The notes under the pieces were generated by a model, which was not told where the DNA came from, did no database searches, and worked only from the letters and a program-made list of their open reading frames with translations. Both the position numbers and the translations under genes were made by a program. DNA of 64,000 bases from Rhodoblastus sp. 17X3 (GTDB taxonomy: Bacteria > Pseudomonadota > Alphaproteobacteria > Rhizobiales > Beijerinckiaceae): positions 62,001 to 126,000 of the forward strand of contig NZ_JASHHX010000001.1 of NCBI RefSeq assembly GCF_030056575.1, written 5' to 3'. This document shows, in pieces, positions 1-7,804 of the stretch. Numbering within the stretch: position 1 is the stretch's first letter; every line of letters begins with the position of its first letter.

Positions 1-2
1 CC

Positions 3-89
3 GAGGAGCTGAAGCTCATCTCGATCTTCAAGCCCACGACCGACCCGGCGAAATATGCCGAGCGCATCTATGTCGACGTGTTGAGCTGA
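3..89 (+). CDS. ABC transporter substrate-binding protein, C-terminal end only
   Basis: Only the last 28 codons are in the window, ending in TGA nine bases before the permease start. The visible tail contains PTTDPAKYAERIYVDVLS, which resembles the C-terminus of NMT1/SsuA/TauA-type periplasmic binding proteins. The assignment rests mainly on position: a permease and an ATPase of the nitrate/sulfonate/taurine class follow on the same strand, and such operons usually begin with the binding protein. The substrate cannot be told from this fragment. Confidence 0.6.
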   Translation, partial: EELKLISIFKPTTDPAKYAERIYVDVLS

Positions 90-98
90 GGGCTCGCC

Positions 99-1121
99 AT
101 GTCTCTCGCCTCCCTCGATGCGGCGCGCGGCGCGCCGGATGAAGCCGCGTTCGGGGCCTTCGCCTCACGCGCCTCGCTCGGGCAGTCGGCTCTGGCGCTC
201 GCCGCCGGCGCCGTCTGGCTCGGCTTCGCTTTCCTGACCCTGCGCTGGCCTGATATCGGCGATTGGGGACGCGGCCCCGAATTGGCCTGGGCCGCCGCGA
301 TCTTCGGCGGTCTGCTGGCAGCAGGCGGGTTGTTCGGCGGCTTGTGGCCCCGCGCGGCGAAACGCCTGCGGCGCTCGACGCCGTGGTTTCTCGTGCTGGG
401 CCTATTCTTTTCGTTGTGGCAGGCGGCGACGGCGAAATCCACGCTGTTGCCGCAGCCTTTCTTCCCTCCGCCTCACGCCATGCTCGAAGTCTTTGTCGAC
501 GACTGGGCCAAGCTCGCGGAAAGCGTCGCGGCCTCGATCAGGCTTGAAATGCTGGGCTTCGCCGCTGGCGCGAGCGCGGGCTTCGTGATCGGCGTGCTGC
601 TCGGCTGGTCAAGGGCGTTCGGCTATTGGGCGCATCCGGTCATGCGGCTGATCGGCCCGCTGCCGGCGATCGCCTGGCTGCCCATCGCCTTTTTCGCCTT
701 TCCGTCGAGCTGGAGCGCGTCGATCTTTCTCATCGGCCTCACCACGGCTTTCCCGGTCGCGATCCTGACCTGGTCGGGCGTCGCCAGCGTGAACATGGCC
801 TATTATGACGTGGCGCGCACGCTCGGCGCGAGCCCCGTTTTCCTGATCTTCAAGGTCGCTATTCCCGCCGCTTTGCCGCATGTCTTCGTGGGGCTGTTCA
901 TGGGTCTGGGCGCGTCTTTCGCCGTGCTGGTCACGGCGGAGATGATGGGCGTGAAGGCGGGCCTCGGTTTTTACCTGCAATGGGCGCAGGGCTGGGCCGC
1001 CTACGCCAATATGTATGCGGCGCTGCTGATCATGTCGCTGATGTGTTCGGGGCTGGTGACATTGCTGTTCAAGCTGCGCGACCGCGTGCTGTCCTATCAG
1101 AAGGCCGACGTGAAATGGTAA
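99..1121 (+). CDS. ABC transporter permease, SsuC/TauC-like
   Basis: This is a 340-residue inner-membrane permease of the binding-protein-dependent transport family. The C-terminal two thirds (from about residue 130) carry the usual permease core with several hydrophobic helices and the EAA-like loop region VARTLGASPVFLIFKVAIPAALP that contacts the ATPase. The N-terminal 130 residues hold two further hydrophobic segments, near residues 30-50 and 93-113, so the protein is longer than a typical SsuC. Its stop overlaps the start of the ATPase gene by seven bases, indicating translational coupling. The family usually imports sulfonates, taurine, nitrate or small organic anions; the substrate is unknown. 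Confidence 0.85.
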   Translation: MSLASLDAARGAPDEAAFGAFASRASLGQSALALAAGAVWLGFAFLTLRWPDIGDWGRGPELAWAAAIFGGLLAAGGLFGGLWPRAAKRLRRSTPWFLVLGLFFSLWQAATAKSTLLPQPFFPPPHAMLEVFVDDWAKLAESVAASIRLEMLGFAAGASAGFVIGVLLGWSRAFGYWAHPVMRLIGPLPAIAWLPIAFFAFPSSWSASIFLIGLTTAFPVAILTWSGVASVNMAYYDVARTLGASPVFLIFKVAIPAALPHVFVGLFMGLGASFAVLVTAEMMGVKAGLGFYLQWAQGWAAYANMYAALLIMSLMCSGLVTLLFKLRDRVLSYQKADVKW

Positions 1122-1906
1122 GCGCCGCTCTGAAAACCGCCCCGGCTTCGGCGGGCGTCGAGATCGCCATCCGCGACGTGTCGCACAGTTTCGATCTCGA
1201 AGGCGCGCCTCTGCCGGTGCTGGAGAATGTGGGCCTGACGGCGGCGCGCGGCGAATTCGTCGCGCTGCTCGGACCCTCGGGCTGCGGCAAATCCACGCTG
1301 CTGCGGCTCGTCGCCGGGCTTGAGCCGCCGACCAAAGGCGAGGTCGCCGCCGATGGCCAGCGCATTGCGGGACCCGACCCGTCGCGTGTCGTGGTGTTCC
1401 AGGACCCGACCTTGTTCCCCTGGCGCAATGTCCGCGACAATGTCTCGCTGGGACTGGAGGCGCAGGGGCTGCTCAAGACCAGCGGCGCCCGGATCGACGC
1501 GACCTTGCGCCTCGTCGGGCTGGAGAATTTCGCCAAGGCGTTTCCGCATCAATTGTCCGGCGGCATGGCGCAGCGCGTCGCGCTGGCGCGGGCGTTGGTC
1601 AACGACCCGGATCTGCTGATTCTCGACGAACCGCTCGGCAAGCTGGATTCACTGACGCGGCTCTCCATGCAGGGCGAGATCGTCAATCTCTGGCGGCGCG
1701 CGGGCTTCACCGCTTTGCTCGTCACCCATGACATCGAAGAGGCCCTGCTGATGGCGACGCGCGTCGTCGTGTTCAGTGCGCGCCCGGCCTCGATCAAGGC
1801 CGATATTCGCATCGACAAGCCTTATCCCCGCCATCGCGACGACCCCGACCTCGTGGCGCGCCGCCGGGAAATCCTCACTTTGCTCGGCCTCGACGCTTCC
1901 TGGTAA
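1115..1906 (+). CDS. ABC transporter ATP-binding protein, SsuB/TauB-like
   Basis: This 263-residue ATPase energises the permease encoded just upstream. The Walker A motif GPSGCGKST, Q-loop region, ABC signature LSGGMAQR, Walker B LLILDEPLG and switch histidine in VTHD are all present and intact. I chose the ATG at 1115, which overlaps the permease stop; an in-frame start at 980 would run through the permease and is unlikely. The signature LSGGMAQR and short length fit the nitrate/sulfonate/taurine ATPase group. Two CoA-transferase subunits follow after about 30 bases, suggesting that the imported compound is activated by CoA transfer. Confidence 0.9.
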   Translation: MVSAALKTAPASAGVEIAIRDVSHSFDLEGAPLPVLENVGLTAARGEFVALLGPSGCGKSTLLRLVAGLEPPTKGEVAADGQRIAGPDPSRVVVFQDPTLFPWRNVRDNVSLGLEAQGLLKTSGARIDATLRLVGLENFAKAFPHQLSGGMAQRVALARALVNDPDLLILDEPLGKLDSLTRLSMQGEIVNLWRRAGFTALLVTHDIEEALLMATRVVVFSARPASIKADIRIDKPYPRHRDDPDLVARRREILTLLGLDASW

Positions 1907-1939
1907 GCGCGCGGCCCGGACGAGAGACAATCAAAACCC

Positions 1940-2932
1940 ATGACCAGCAAACTGATTTCGCTCAGCGAGGCGGCGCGCCGCTTCGCCTGGGACGGCATGC
2001 AATATGCGAGCGGCGCCGCGCTGCCGGTTGGCTCGGACGCGGTGATTTTCGGCCGCGAACTGCTGCGGCAGAAGCACAAGGACCTGCACGCCATCTTCCA
2101 TTGCAACAGCCAGCAGCTCAACCTGCTCGCCGCCGCCGGCGCGGTGACCAAAGCCGAATGCGGCTTCTCCGCGCTCGAAGTGTTCGGCTTCGCCAATGGC
2201 CTGCGCCGCGCGGTCGAGAATGGCCAGCTTGCGCTGGAGGATTATTCCAACCTGTCGATGGCGCTGCGCTTTCTCGGCGGCGCGCTGAACTGGCCCTTCG
2301 TCCCGGCGACGGTCAATATCGGCTCCGACCTGCAGGACCGCAGCGCCTTCGCGCCCGACGACTATCCCGCGCGCTCCAAGATCCCCGCCGTGGTCGATCC
2401 CTTCACCGGCAGGGAATTCGGCGCGCTCAAACCGCTGCGGCCGGATCTCGCCGCGATCCAAGTCACGCTGGCCGATCCGACTGGCAACGCCATCATGCTC
2501 GGCACCGAATGGAGCCGTTACGAGCTTTCGCGCGCGGCAAAGAAGGTGGTGCTGATCGCCGACGCCATCGTCGATCCCGCCTGCATCCGGCAGTTTCCCA
2601 ATCTCGTGCGCATTCCTGACATCATTGTCGAGGCTGTGGTCCACTGGCCCTTCGCCGCCTGGCCGCAAGGCTCGCCCGGCATGTATGACATCGACGAATC
2701 GCATATGGCCTTCATGAACATGGCGCTGGCGACGGAAGAGGGAACCGCCGCCTATCTCCGCGAATTCGTCGAAAGCTATGACGATCTCGACTCCTATCTT
2801 GACCTGATCGGACGCGACAAGGCGAAGGCTTTGTCGCAGGGCAGCTCCAGCTTCCTGCTCGATCCCTATCGGCGCTGGATCCTGCCGCCGGAAGACGTCG
2901 CCGGTCTGGCAGCTCCGGAGCTCGCCGCATGA
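1940..2932 (+). CDS. CoA-transferase subunit A (class I, glutaconate CoA-transferase-like)
   Basis: The 330-residue protein resembles the alpha subunit of class I CoA-transferases such as glutaconate CoA-transferase (GctA) and the related IpdA. It would form a heterodimer or heterotetramer with the next gene product and move CoA onto a carboxylic acid or, as in IpdAB, act as a ring-opening hydrolase. The catalytic glutamate is expected in the beta subunit. Its stop overlaps the beta-subunit start by four bases (ATGA), so the two chains are translationally coupled. The neighbouring ABC transporter and crotonase suggest catabolism of an imported acid, but the substrate is not evident. Confidence 0.8.
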   Translation: MTSKLISLSEAARRFAWDGMQYASGAALPVGSDAVIFGRELLRQKHKDLHAIFHCNSQQLNLLAAAGAVTKAECGFSALEVFGFANGLRRAVENGQLALEDYSNLSMALRFLGGALNWPFVPATVNIGSDLQDRSAFAPDDYPARSKIPAVVDPFTGREFGALKPLRPDLAAIQVTLADPTGNAIMLGTEWSRYELSRAAKKVVLIADAIVDPACIRQFPNLVRIPDIIVEAVVHWPFAAWPQGSPGMYDIDESHMAFMNMALATEEGTAAYLREFVESYDDLDSYLDLIGRDKAKALSQGSSSFLLDPYRRWILPPEDVAGLAAPELAA

Positions 2933-3723
2933 GCGCCGCCCTCGACTACAGCCGTCAGGAAATGATGGCCATCGCCACCGGCCGCGAGATCCGCGACGGC
3001 GAACTGGCGATTTTCGGCGTCGGCCTGTCCATGCTCGCGGGCTTCTTCGCCCAGGCCAATCACGCGCCCAATTTGCGCAGCATGACGGAAGGCGGCGTCT
3101 ATGGCGCGACGCCGGTGGGCGGCCTGCCCTGGGGCATCGAATGCAACCGCATTTCCTCCAACGCCACCAGCTTCACCTCGGCGCTCGATGCGCTGGGATT
3201 TCTCGTCGCCTCGGGCCGCTGCGACGTTGGCGTGATCGGCGCGGCGCAGGTCGACAAACACGGCAATGTCAACACGACCGGGATCTGGGACGGCGAGATC
3301 GGGCCGCACTACCGCCCGCCGAAAACCCGGCTGCCCGGCGCGGGCGGCGCCAATGACATCGCCTGCGGCGCCAAGCGCTATATCATCATGGTCACCCATG
3401 AGCCAAAGCGCTTCGCCGAAAGGGTGACCTATGTTTCCTCGCCGGGCTATCTCGACGGCGGCGACTCCCGCGCGCGGCATCATTTTGTTGGCGGCGGGCC
3501 TTCGGCCATCATCACCACGCTCGGCATTCTGCGCCCTGAGCCTGGAACGAATGAATTCGTGCTCAACGGCTGGTTCGCCTTTTCCGGCATCGAGGAAATC
3601 AGGGCCAATACCGGCTGGAACTTGAGGGTTTCGCCGGATGCGCGTCTCATTCCCGAGCCGACGGCGGAAGAACTGGCCAATTTGCGCAAGGTTGATCAGA
3701 CTGGGGCTCTGCGCAAGAAATAG
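2929..3723 (+). CDS. CoA-transferase subunit B (class I, glutaconate CoA-transferase-like)
   Basis: This 264-residue protein is the beta subunit partner of the preceding gene. It shows the SMTEGGVYG segment, whose glutamate aligns with the catalytic Glu of class I CoA-transferases that forms the glutamyl-CoA thioester, and the glycine-rich GAGGANDIA segment typical of the beta chain. The start overlaps the alpha-subunit stop by four bases. A crotonase-family gene follows after 28 bases, so the three enzymes probably belong to one pathway. IpdB-like hydrolases share this fold and could be an alternative function. Confidence 0.82.
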   Translation: MSAALDYSRQEMMAIATGREIRDGELAIFGVGLSMLAGFFAQANHAPNLRSMTEGGVYGATPVGGLPWGIECNRISSNATSFTSALDALGFLVASGRCDVGVIGAAQVDKHGNVNTTGIWDGEIGPHYRPPKTRLPGAGGANDIACGAKRYIIMVTHEPKRFAERVTYVSSPGYLDGGDSRARHHFVGGGPSAIITTLGILRPEPGTNEFVLNGWFAFSGIEEIRANTGWNLRVSPDARLIPEPTAEELANLRKVDQTGALRKK

Positions 3724-3751
3724 ACGCTCCGCCGAAACAATGGAGACTGAC

Positions 3752-4537
3752 ATGACCGAGGAGCCCTTCCTCATCCGCTCCGACGACGAGGGCGTCGTCA
3801 CGCTCGTCCTCAACCGGCCCAACGCCCGCAACGGCCTGTCGCTCGGCATGTTGCGCGCCCTGCGCGCGGCATTGGCGGAAATCGAAGCCGACGCCAGCGC
3901 CCGCGTAGTCATTCTCGCCGGCGCCGGCCCTGCCTTTTGCGCCGGGCATGACCTCAAGGAATTGCGTGGCCGCAATTACGATCCGGCCTATGTGGACGAG
4001 CTTTTCGCCCTTTGCGCCGAGGTCATGCAGGCGATCGTGAACCTGTCGAAGCCGGTGATTGCGCGGGTCCATGGCGTGGCGACGGCGGCGGGGGCGCAAT
4101 TGGTCGCGAGCGCCGATCTCGCCATCGCCGCAGAGGATTCGCGTTTCGCCACCCCGGGCGTCAATATCGGCCTGTTCTGCTCGACGCCCATGGTGGCCTT
4201 GTCGCGCAATGTGGCGCATAAGCACGCCATGCAGATGCTGCTCTCCGGCGATTTGATCGACGCCCCGACCGCCTTGCGTTTCGGTCTGGTCAACGAACTC
4301 GTCCCCGCCGCCGAACTGGAGGCGCGCACGCGCGAATTCGCCCGGAAGATCGCCTCGAAATCGCCGCTCACGCTGGCCATCGGCAAGAAGGCCTTTTATC
4401 GTCAGGCGGAACTGCCGCTCGCCGAGGCTTACGCCTTTACGCGCGAGGTGATGGCTGAAAACCTGAAGGCGCAGGACGCGCGGGAGGGCATCGGCGCCTT
4501 TCTCGACAAGCGCGCCCCGGTCTGGACCGGAAGCTGA
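3752..4537 (+). CDS. Enoyl-CoA hydratase/isomerase family protein, ECHDC3-like
   Basis: This is a 261-residue crotonase-fold protein. The oxyanion-hole segments GAGPAFCAGHDLKEL (around residues 55-70) and GVATAAGAQLVASADLAIA (around 107-125), and the block GVNIGLFCSTPMVALSR, match the ECHDC3 subgroup rather than classical fatty acid hydratases; a typical catalytic Glu pair is not obvious, so it may be an isomerase or editing thioesterase. I chose the ATG at 3752 because GGAG lies seven bases upstream; 3740 is an alternative. It closes the transporter/CoA-transferase operon, and the next gene starts one base after its stop. Confidence 0.85.
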   Translation: MTEEPFLIRSDDEGVVTLVLNRPNARNGLSLGMLRALRAALAEIEADASARVVILAGAGPAFCAGHDLKELRGRNYDPAYVDELFALCAEVMQAIVNLSKPVIARVHGVATAAGAQLVASADLAIAAEDSRFATPGVNIGLFCSTPMVALSRNVAHKHAMQMLLSGDLIDAPTALRFGLVNELVPAAELEARTREFARKIASKSPLTLAIGKKAFYRQAELPLAEAYAFTREVMAENLKAQDAREGIGAFLDKRAPVWTGS

Positions 4538-4538
4538 C

Positions 4539-6335
4539 ATGTCGGACCTCGTTTATCCGGACGCCCTGATTGCCCGCATCCTGCGCTCGGTGAACGTGAT
4601 CGCCTTGGTCGGCGCCAGCACGAACTGGAACCGGCCCAGTTTCTTCGTGATGAAATATTTGCAGGGCAAGGGCTATCGGGTGATCCCCGTGAATCCCGCA
4701 GCCGCCGGCCAGACCCTGCTCGGCGAAACGGTTCGCGCCCGCCTGTCGGAAATCGGCGAGCCGGTGGACATGGTGGATATTTTCCGCCGCTCCGACGCCG
4801 TCGCGCCCATTGTGCACGAGGCCATCGCCATCGGCGCCAAGGCGGTCTGGATGCAATTGGGCGTGCGCAATGACGCGGCCGCCGCCAAGGCGCAGGCAGC
4901 CGGACTGACGGTCATCATGGACCGCTGCCCTAAGATCGAATTCGGCCGCCTCGGCGGCGAATTGTCCTGGTCGGGCGTCGATTCCGGTATCGTCTCCGCC
5001 AAGCGGCGGCAGGCGCCGAAGCCGCCGCTGGAAAATGTTTCTGAGGAGCCTGTGAAGGCGGATCGCGCCTTCGGTTTCGAGACGCGCGCCATTCACGCGG
5101 GCGCGGCGCCGGACCCGACCACCGGCGCGCGGATTACGCCAATCTACCAGACTGCCTCCTATGTGTTCGCGGATTCCGAACAGGCGGCCTCGCTCTTCAA
5201 CATGCACAGCTTCGGCCATGTCTATAGCCGGCTGTCCAATCCGACGGTGGCGGCGCTGGAAGAACGCATCGCCAATCTCGAAGGCGGGCGAGCGGCGGTG
5301 GCGGCGGCATCGGGTCACGCCGCGCAATTCCTGACCTTTTTCACGCTGCTGGAGCCGGGCGACGAATTTGTCGCCTCGCGCAATCTCTATGGCGGCTCGC
5401 TCACGCAATTCGGTCTGAGCTTCAAGAAGCTCGGCTGGACCTGCTCTTTCGTCGATCCCAACGATCCGGATAATTTCCGCCGCGCCCTCACAGAGCGCAC
5501 CAGGGCGATCTTCATCGAGAGCCTTGCCAATCCGGGCGGGATCATCGTGGATATCGAGGCGGTGGCGCATGTGGCTCATGAGGCGGGCATTCCGTTGATC
5601 GTGGACAATACGCTGGCGACGCCCTTCCTGTGCCGGCCGTTTGATTGGGGCGCTGATCTGATCTGCCATTCGACCACGAAATTCCTCGCCGGCCACGGCA
5701 ATTCGCTGGGCGGCGCGCTGATCGAATCCGGCAGGTTCGACTGGGCCAAATCCGGCAAATTTCCATCGCTCGCCGGCCCCGAGCCGGCTTATCACGGCCT
5801 CAATTTCGTCGAGACTTTTGGCGATTTCGGCTTCACGACCAAGGCGCGGGCGGTCGCCTTGCGCGATTTCGGCCCCGCGCTGTCGCCAATGAACGCTTTC
5901 CTGACCCTGACCGGAATCGAGACCCTGCCGCTGCGCATGGAGCGCCATGTCGCCAACGCCAGGGCGGTGGCGGAATTTCTTGCGGCTCACCCCGCCGTGT
6001 CATGGGTGTCTTACGCGGGACTGCCGACCAGCCCCTACAGGGCGCTGGCGCAAAAATACCTGCCGCTCGGGCCGGGCGCGGTGTTCACCTTCGGAGTCAA
6101 GGGTGGCTATGAGGCGGGCTTGCGGGTGGTCGAGCGCGTAAACCTGTTCTCGCATCTCGCCAATATTGGCGACACGCGCAGCCTGATCCTGCACCCCGCC
6201 AGCACGACCCACCGGCAATTGACCGACGAGCAGCGTCTTGCCGCCGGCGCCGGGCCGGACGTGGTCCGCCTGTCGGTGGGGCTGGAAAGCACAGCCGACC
6301 TCATCGCCGATCTCGATCAGGCGCTGCGCGATTAG
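4539..6335 (+). CDS. Fusion: CoA-binding domain + O-acetylhomoserine sulfhydrylase-like PLP enzyme
   Basis: The 598-residue product joins two domains. Residues 1-150 form a Rossmann CoA-binding domain of the YccU type (VIALVGASTNWNRPS, YRVIPVNP, MDRCPKIEF). After a linker, residues 180-598 form a complete Cys/Met-metabolism PLP enzyme most like MetY, O-acetylhomoserine sulfhydrylase, with the PLP lysine in HSTTKFLAGHGN and the PIYQTASYVF entry motif. MetY makes homocysteine from O-acetylhomoserine and sulfide. In related genomes, as I recall, these two genes are often separate neighbours; no stop or shift separates them here. The gene converges on cysE with only six bases between, at the edge of the sulfur region. 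Confidence 0.88.
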   Translation: MSDLVYPDALIARILRSVNVIALVGASTNWNRPSFFVMKYLQGKGYRVIPVNPAAAGQTLLGETVRARLSEIGEPVDMVDIFRRSDAVAPIVHEAIAIGAKAVWMQLGVRNDAAAAKAQAAGLTVIMDRCPKIEFGRLGGELSWSGVDSGIVSAKRRQAPKPPLENVSEEPVKADRAFGFETRAIHAGAAPDPTTGARITPIYQTASYVFADSEQAASLFNMHSFGHVYSRLSNPTVAALEERIANLEGGRAAVAAASGHAAQFLTFFTLLEPGDEFVASRNLYGGSLTQFGLSFKKLGWTCSFVDPNDPDNFRRALTERTRAIFIESLANPGGIIVDIEAVAHVAHEAGIPLIVDNTLATPFLCRPFDWGADLICHSTTKFLAGHGNSLGGALIESGRFDWAKSGKFPSLAGPEPAYHGLNFVETFGDFGFTTKARAVALRDFGPALSPMNAFLTLTGIETLPLRMERHVANARAVAEFLAAHPAVSWVSYAGLPTSPYRALAQKYLPLGPGAVFTFGVKGGYEAGLRVVERVNLFSHLANIGDTRSLILHPASTTHRQLTDEQRLAAGAGPDVVRLSVGLESTADLIADLDQALRD

Positions 6336-6341
6336 AACGGT

Positions 6342-7223
6342 TCAGATCTCGAAGGTGAACGAGTCGTAGGCAAGCTGACCGAGGACCTGGTCCATGTCGC
6401 GATAGGGCTCGCTCTTGCGCGAAATGCCGACGACTTTCGCGGGCGCGCCCGCGACGGTGGCGTAGGCCGGGACAGGACGCAGCACCACCGAACCGGCGGC
6501 GATGCGCGAAAACTCCCCGAGTTCGATATTGCCAAGAACTTTGGCCCCGGCGCCGATCATCGCCCCGCGTCGCACCTTGGGATGGCGGTCGCCCGAGTCC
6601 TTGCCGGTTCCGCCCAGCGTCACATTCTGCAGGATCGAGACGTCGTCGTCGATGACCGCTGTCGCGCCGACCACGAGGCCGGTGGCGTGATCGAGAAAGA
6701 CGCCCTTGCCGATGCGCGCGGCGGGATGGATGTCGGTCTGGAAGACGTCCGACGAACGGCTCTGGAGATAGAGCGCGAAATCGCTCTGGCCATGGGCCCA
6801 GAGCCAATGGGCCAGGCGATGGGTCTGGATCGCGTGATAGCCCTTGAAATAGAGGAACGGCTCAATGAAGCGTTCGCAGGCGGGGTCGCGATCGATCACG
6901 GCGTTGATGTCTGCGCGGAAGGCGAGGGCGATGTCCGGATCATCGCGCAGGGCGCGGCCGAAGGCGGAGATGATCTGGGCGCCCGCGACGAGATCGCTGG
7001 CGAGACGGCTCGCGACGCGGTGGATCACGGCGTCTTCGAAACTGGCGCGGTCAATAACGGCGCGGCGCAGCAGCGCCGAAAGGGTAGGCTCGCGCTCATA
7101 GGCTTCCTCGGCCTCCTCGCGGAGCTTGCTCCACAGCGGGTCGTCATGCGCCGGCCCCCGCGAATCGAGTAGCGGCCGCCTGACGCTTTCGACGAGAATG
7201 AGATGGCGCGGCGCGGTGGACAT
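6342..7223 (-). CDS. cysE: Serine O-acetyltransferase CysE
   Basis: This 293-residue enzyme acetylates L-serine to O-acetylserine, the substrate of CysK. An N-terminal helical domain (to about residue 160) is followed by hexapeptide repeats of the left-handed beta helix, including DIHPAARIGKGVFLDHATG and GGTGKDSGDRHPKV, which carry the catalytic His and Asp. The chain ends in FTFEI; a C-terminal isoleucine is the residue that plugs the CysK active site in the cysteine synthase complex. It lies nine bases downstream of the 94-residue unknown gene and is probably co-transcribed with it. A second, EpsC-type acetyltransferase is encoded at 12078. Confidence 0.95.
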   Translation of the reverse strand: MSTAPRHLILVESVRRPLLDSRGPAHDDPLWSKLREEAEEAYEREPTLSALLRRAVIDRASFEDAVIHRVASRLASDLVAGAQIISAFGRALRDDPDIALAFRADINAVIDRDPACERFIEPFLYFKGYHAIQTHRLAHWLWAHGQSDFALYLQSRSSDVFQTDIHPAARIGKGVFLDHATGLVVGATAVIDDDVSILQNVTLGGTGKDSGDRHPKVRRGAMIGAGAKVLGNIELGEFSRIAAGSVVLRPVPAYATVAGAPAKVVGISRKSEPYRDMDQVLGQLAYDSFTFEI

Positions 7224-7232
7224 CGCTTGCGC

Positions 7233-7517
7233 TCAATGGGCAGAGATGGCGCGGCCGCCTCTTGCCGCAACGACGGCGCCGCCGAAGGCCGTCAGATCGT
7301 CGATGGAGAGCCGCCCGAGCGCTCCGCGCGCCTTGAACAGCCGGCGCGCGGCGCGTTCGGCATATTCCGGCTCGTCGAACAGAACGCCTTCAAGCGGCAA
7401 AAAGGTCTGGTTCGAAGCGAAGAAGCGGAAGGCCTGATCGGCATGGTCGCGCGCGACGATGCCGGCGGTGCGTCCGGCGATCTGGATGACATAGGCGTGG
7501 GTCATGCGATTGATCAT
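7233..7517 (-). CDS. Conserved-looking small protein of unknown function, 94 aa
   Basis: I do not recognise this protein. It is soluble-looking, without signal peptide or membrane segment, and includes AYVIQIAGRTAGIVARD, FRFFASNQTFLPLEG and EPEYAERAARRLFKA. An upstream in-frame ATG at 7592 would place coding sequence over the promoter, so I prefer 7517, which has AGAGG just upstream; 7505 is also possible. The gene precedes cysE by nine bases and lies between cysE and the encapsulated desulfurase, so a role in sulfur metabolism is likely by context only. It carries no obvious encapsulin docking motif. Confidence 0.65.
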   Translation of the reverse strand: MINRMTHAYVIQIAGRTAGIVARDHADQAFRFFASNQTFLPLEGVLFDEPEYAERAARRLFKARGALGRLSIDDLTAFGGAVVAARGGRAISAH

Positions 7518-7563
7518 GCGCCTCTGTTGGCGCCGCTCCCTGGCGATTAGCTCCGACAGGAAA

Positions 7564-7599
7564 TAAAATATATAGTCTATAATAATAGTCAATTATTAT
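7564..7599 (-). promoter_or_regulatory. Promoter and inverted repeat upstream of the 94-aa gene and cysE
   Basis: On the minus strand TTGACT (7592-7587) is followed after 16 bases by TATTTT (7570-7565), a plausible sigma-70 promoter about 48 bases before the 7517 start. An inverted repeat, ATAATAAT-AGTCA-ATTATTAT (7579-7599), covers the -35 element and could be an operator. The segment is strongly AT-rich against a GC-rich background. The octamer TTATAGAC on the minus strand also occurs in front of cysK. Confidence 0.5.
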
Positions 7600-7664
7600 C
7601 CGGGGCAAACCCGCGCGTTTCGGCGCGGGAGATTTTTGCCCTTTGAGCTCTTCCACAATTTGGC

Positions 7665-7804
7665 TCTGACCGCGACTCATCGCGGTCAGAGATTCCCTCG
7701 CATAAGCCGGAGCGCGTCGAAAGACGCCCGTCTTTCGACGGGCTGTCGGGCGCAGTCGCGCCTAGCCAAGGCTCCCAGGTTCTCACCTGTGAGCCTTGGC
7801 ATTA
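7665..7804. repeat. Palindromic repeat element, copy A, downstream of the desulfurase gene
   Basis: Three stacked hairpins lie here: TCTGACCGCGA-ctca-TCGCGGTCAGA (7665-7690), a 21-base core beginning GACGCCCGTC and ending GACGGGC (7723-7743), and GCCAAGGCTC...GAGCCTTGGC (7765-7800), which abuts the TAA stop of the cysteine desulfurase. Related elements occur at 51123 and 54714, and the 21-base core recurs at 19657 and 50840. The last hairpin could act as a transcription terminator or 3' stabiliser for the encapsulin operon, although no U-tract follows on that strand. Confidence 0.75.

Noticed and set aside
7610-7637. CCCGCGC/GCGCGGG hairpin followed by a T-rich stretch as a plus-strand terminator
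   Set aside because: There is no plus-strand gene reading into it; on the minus strand it lies upstream of the cysE-operon promoter.
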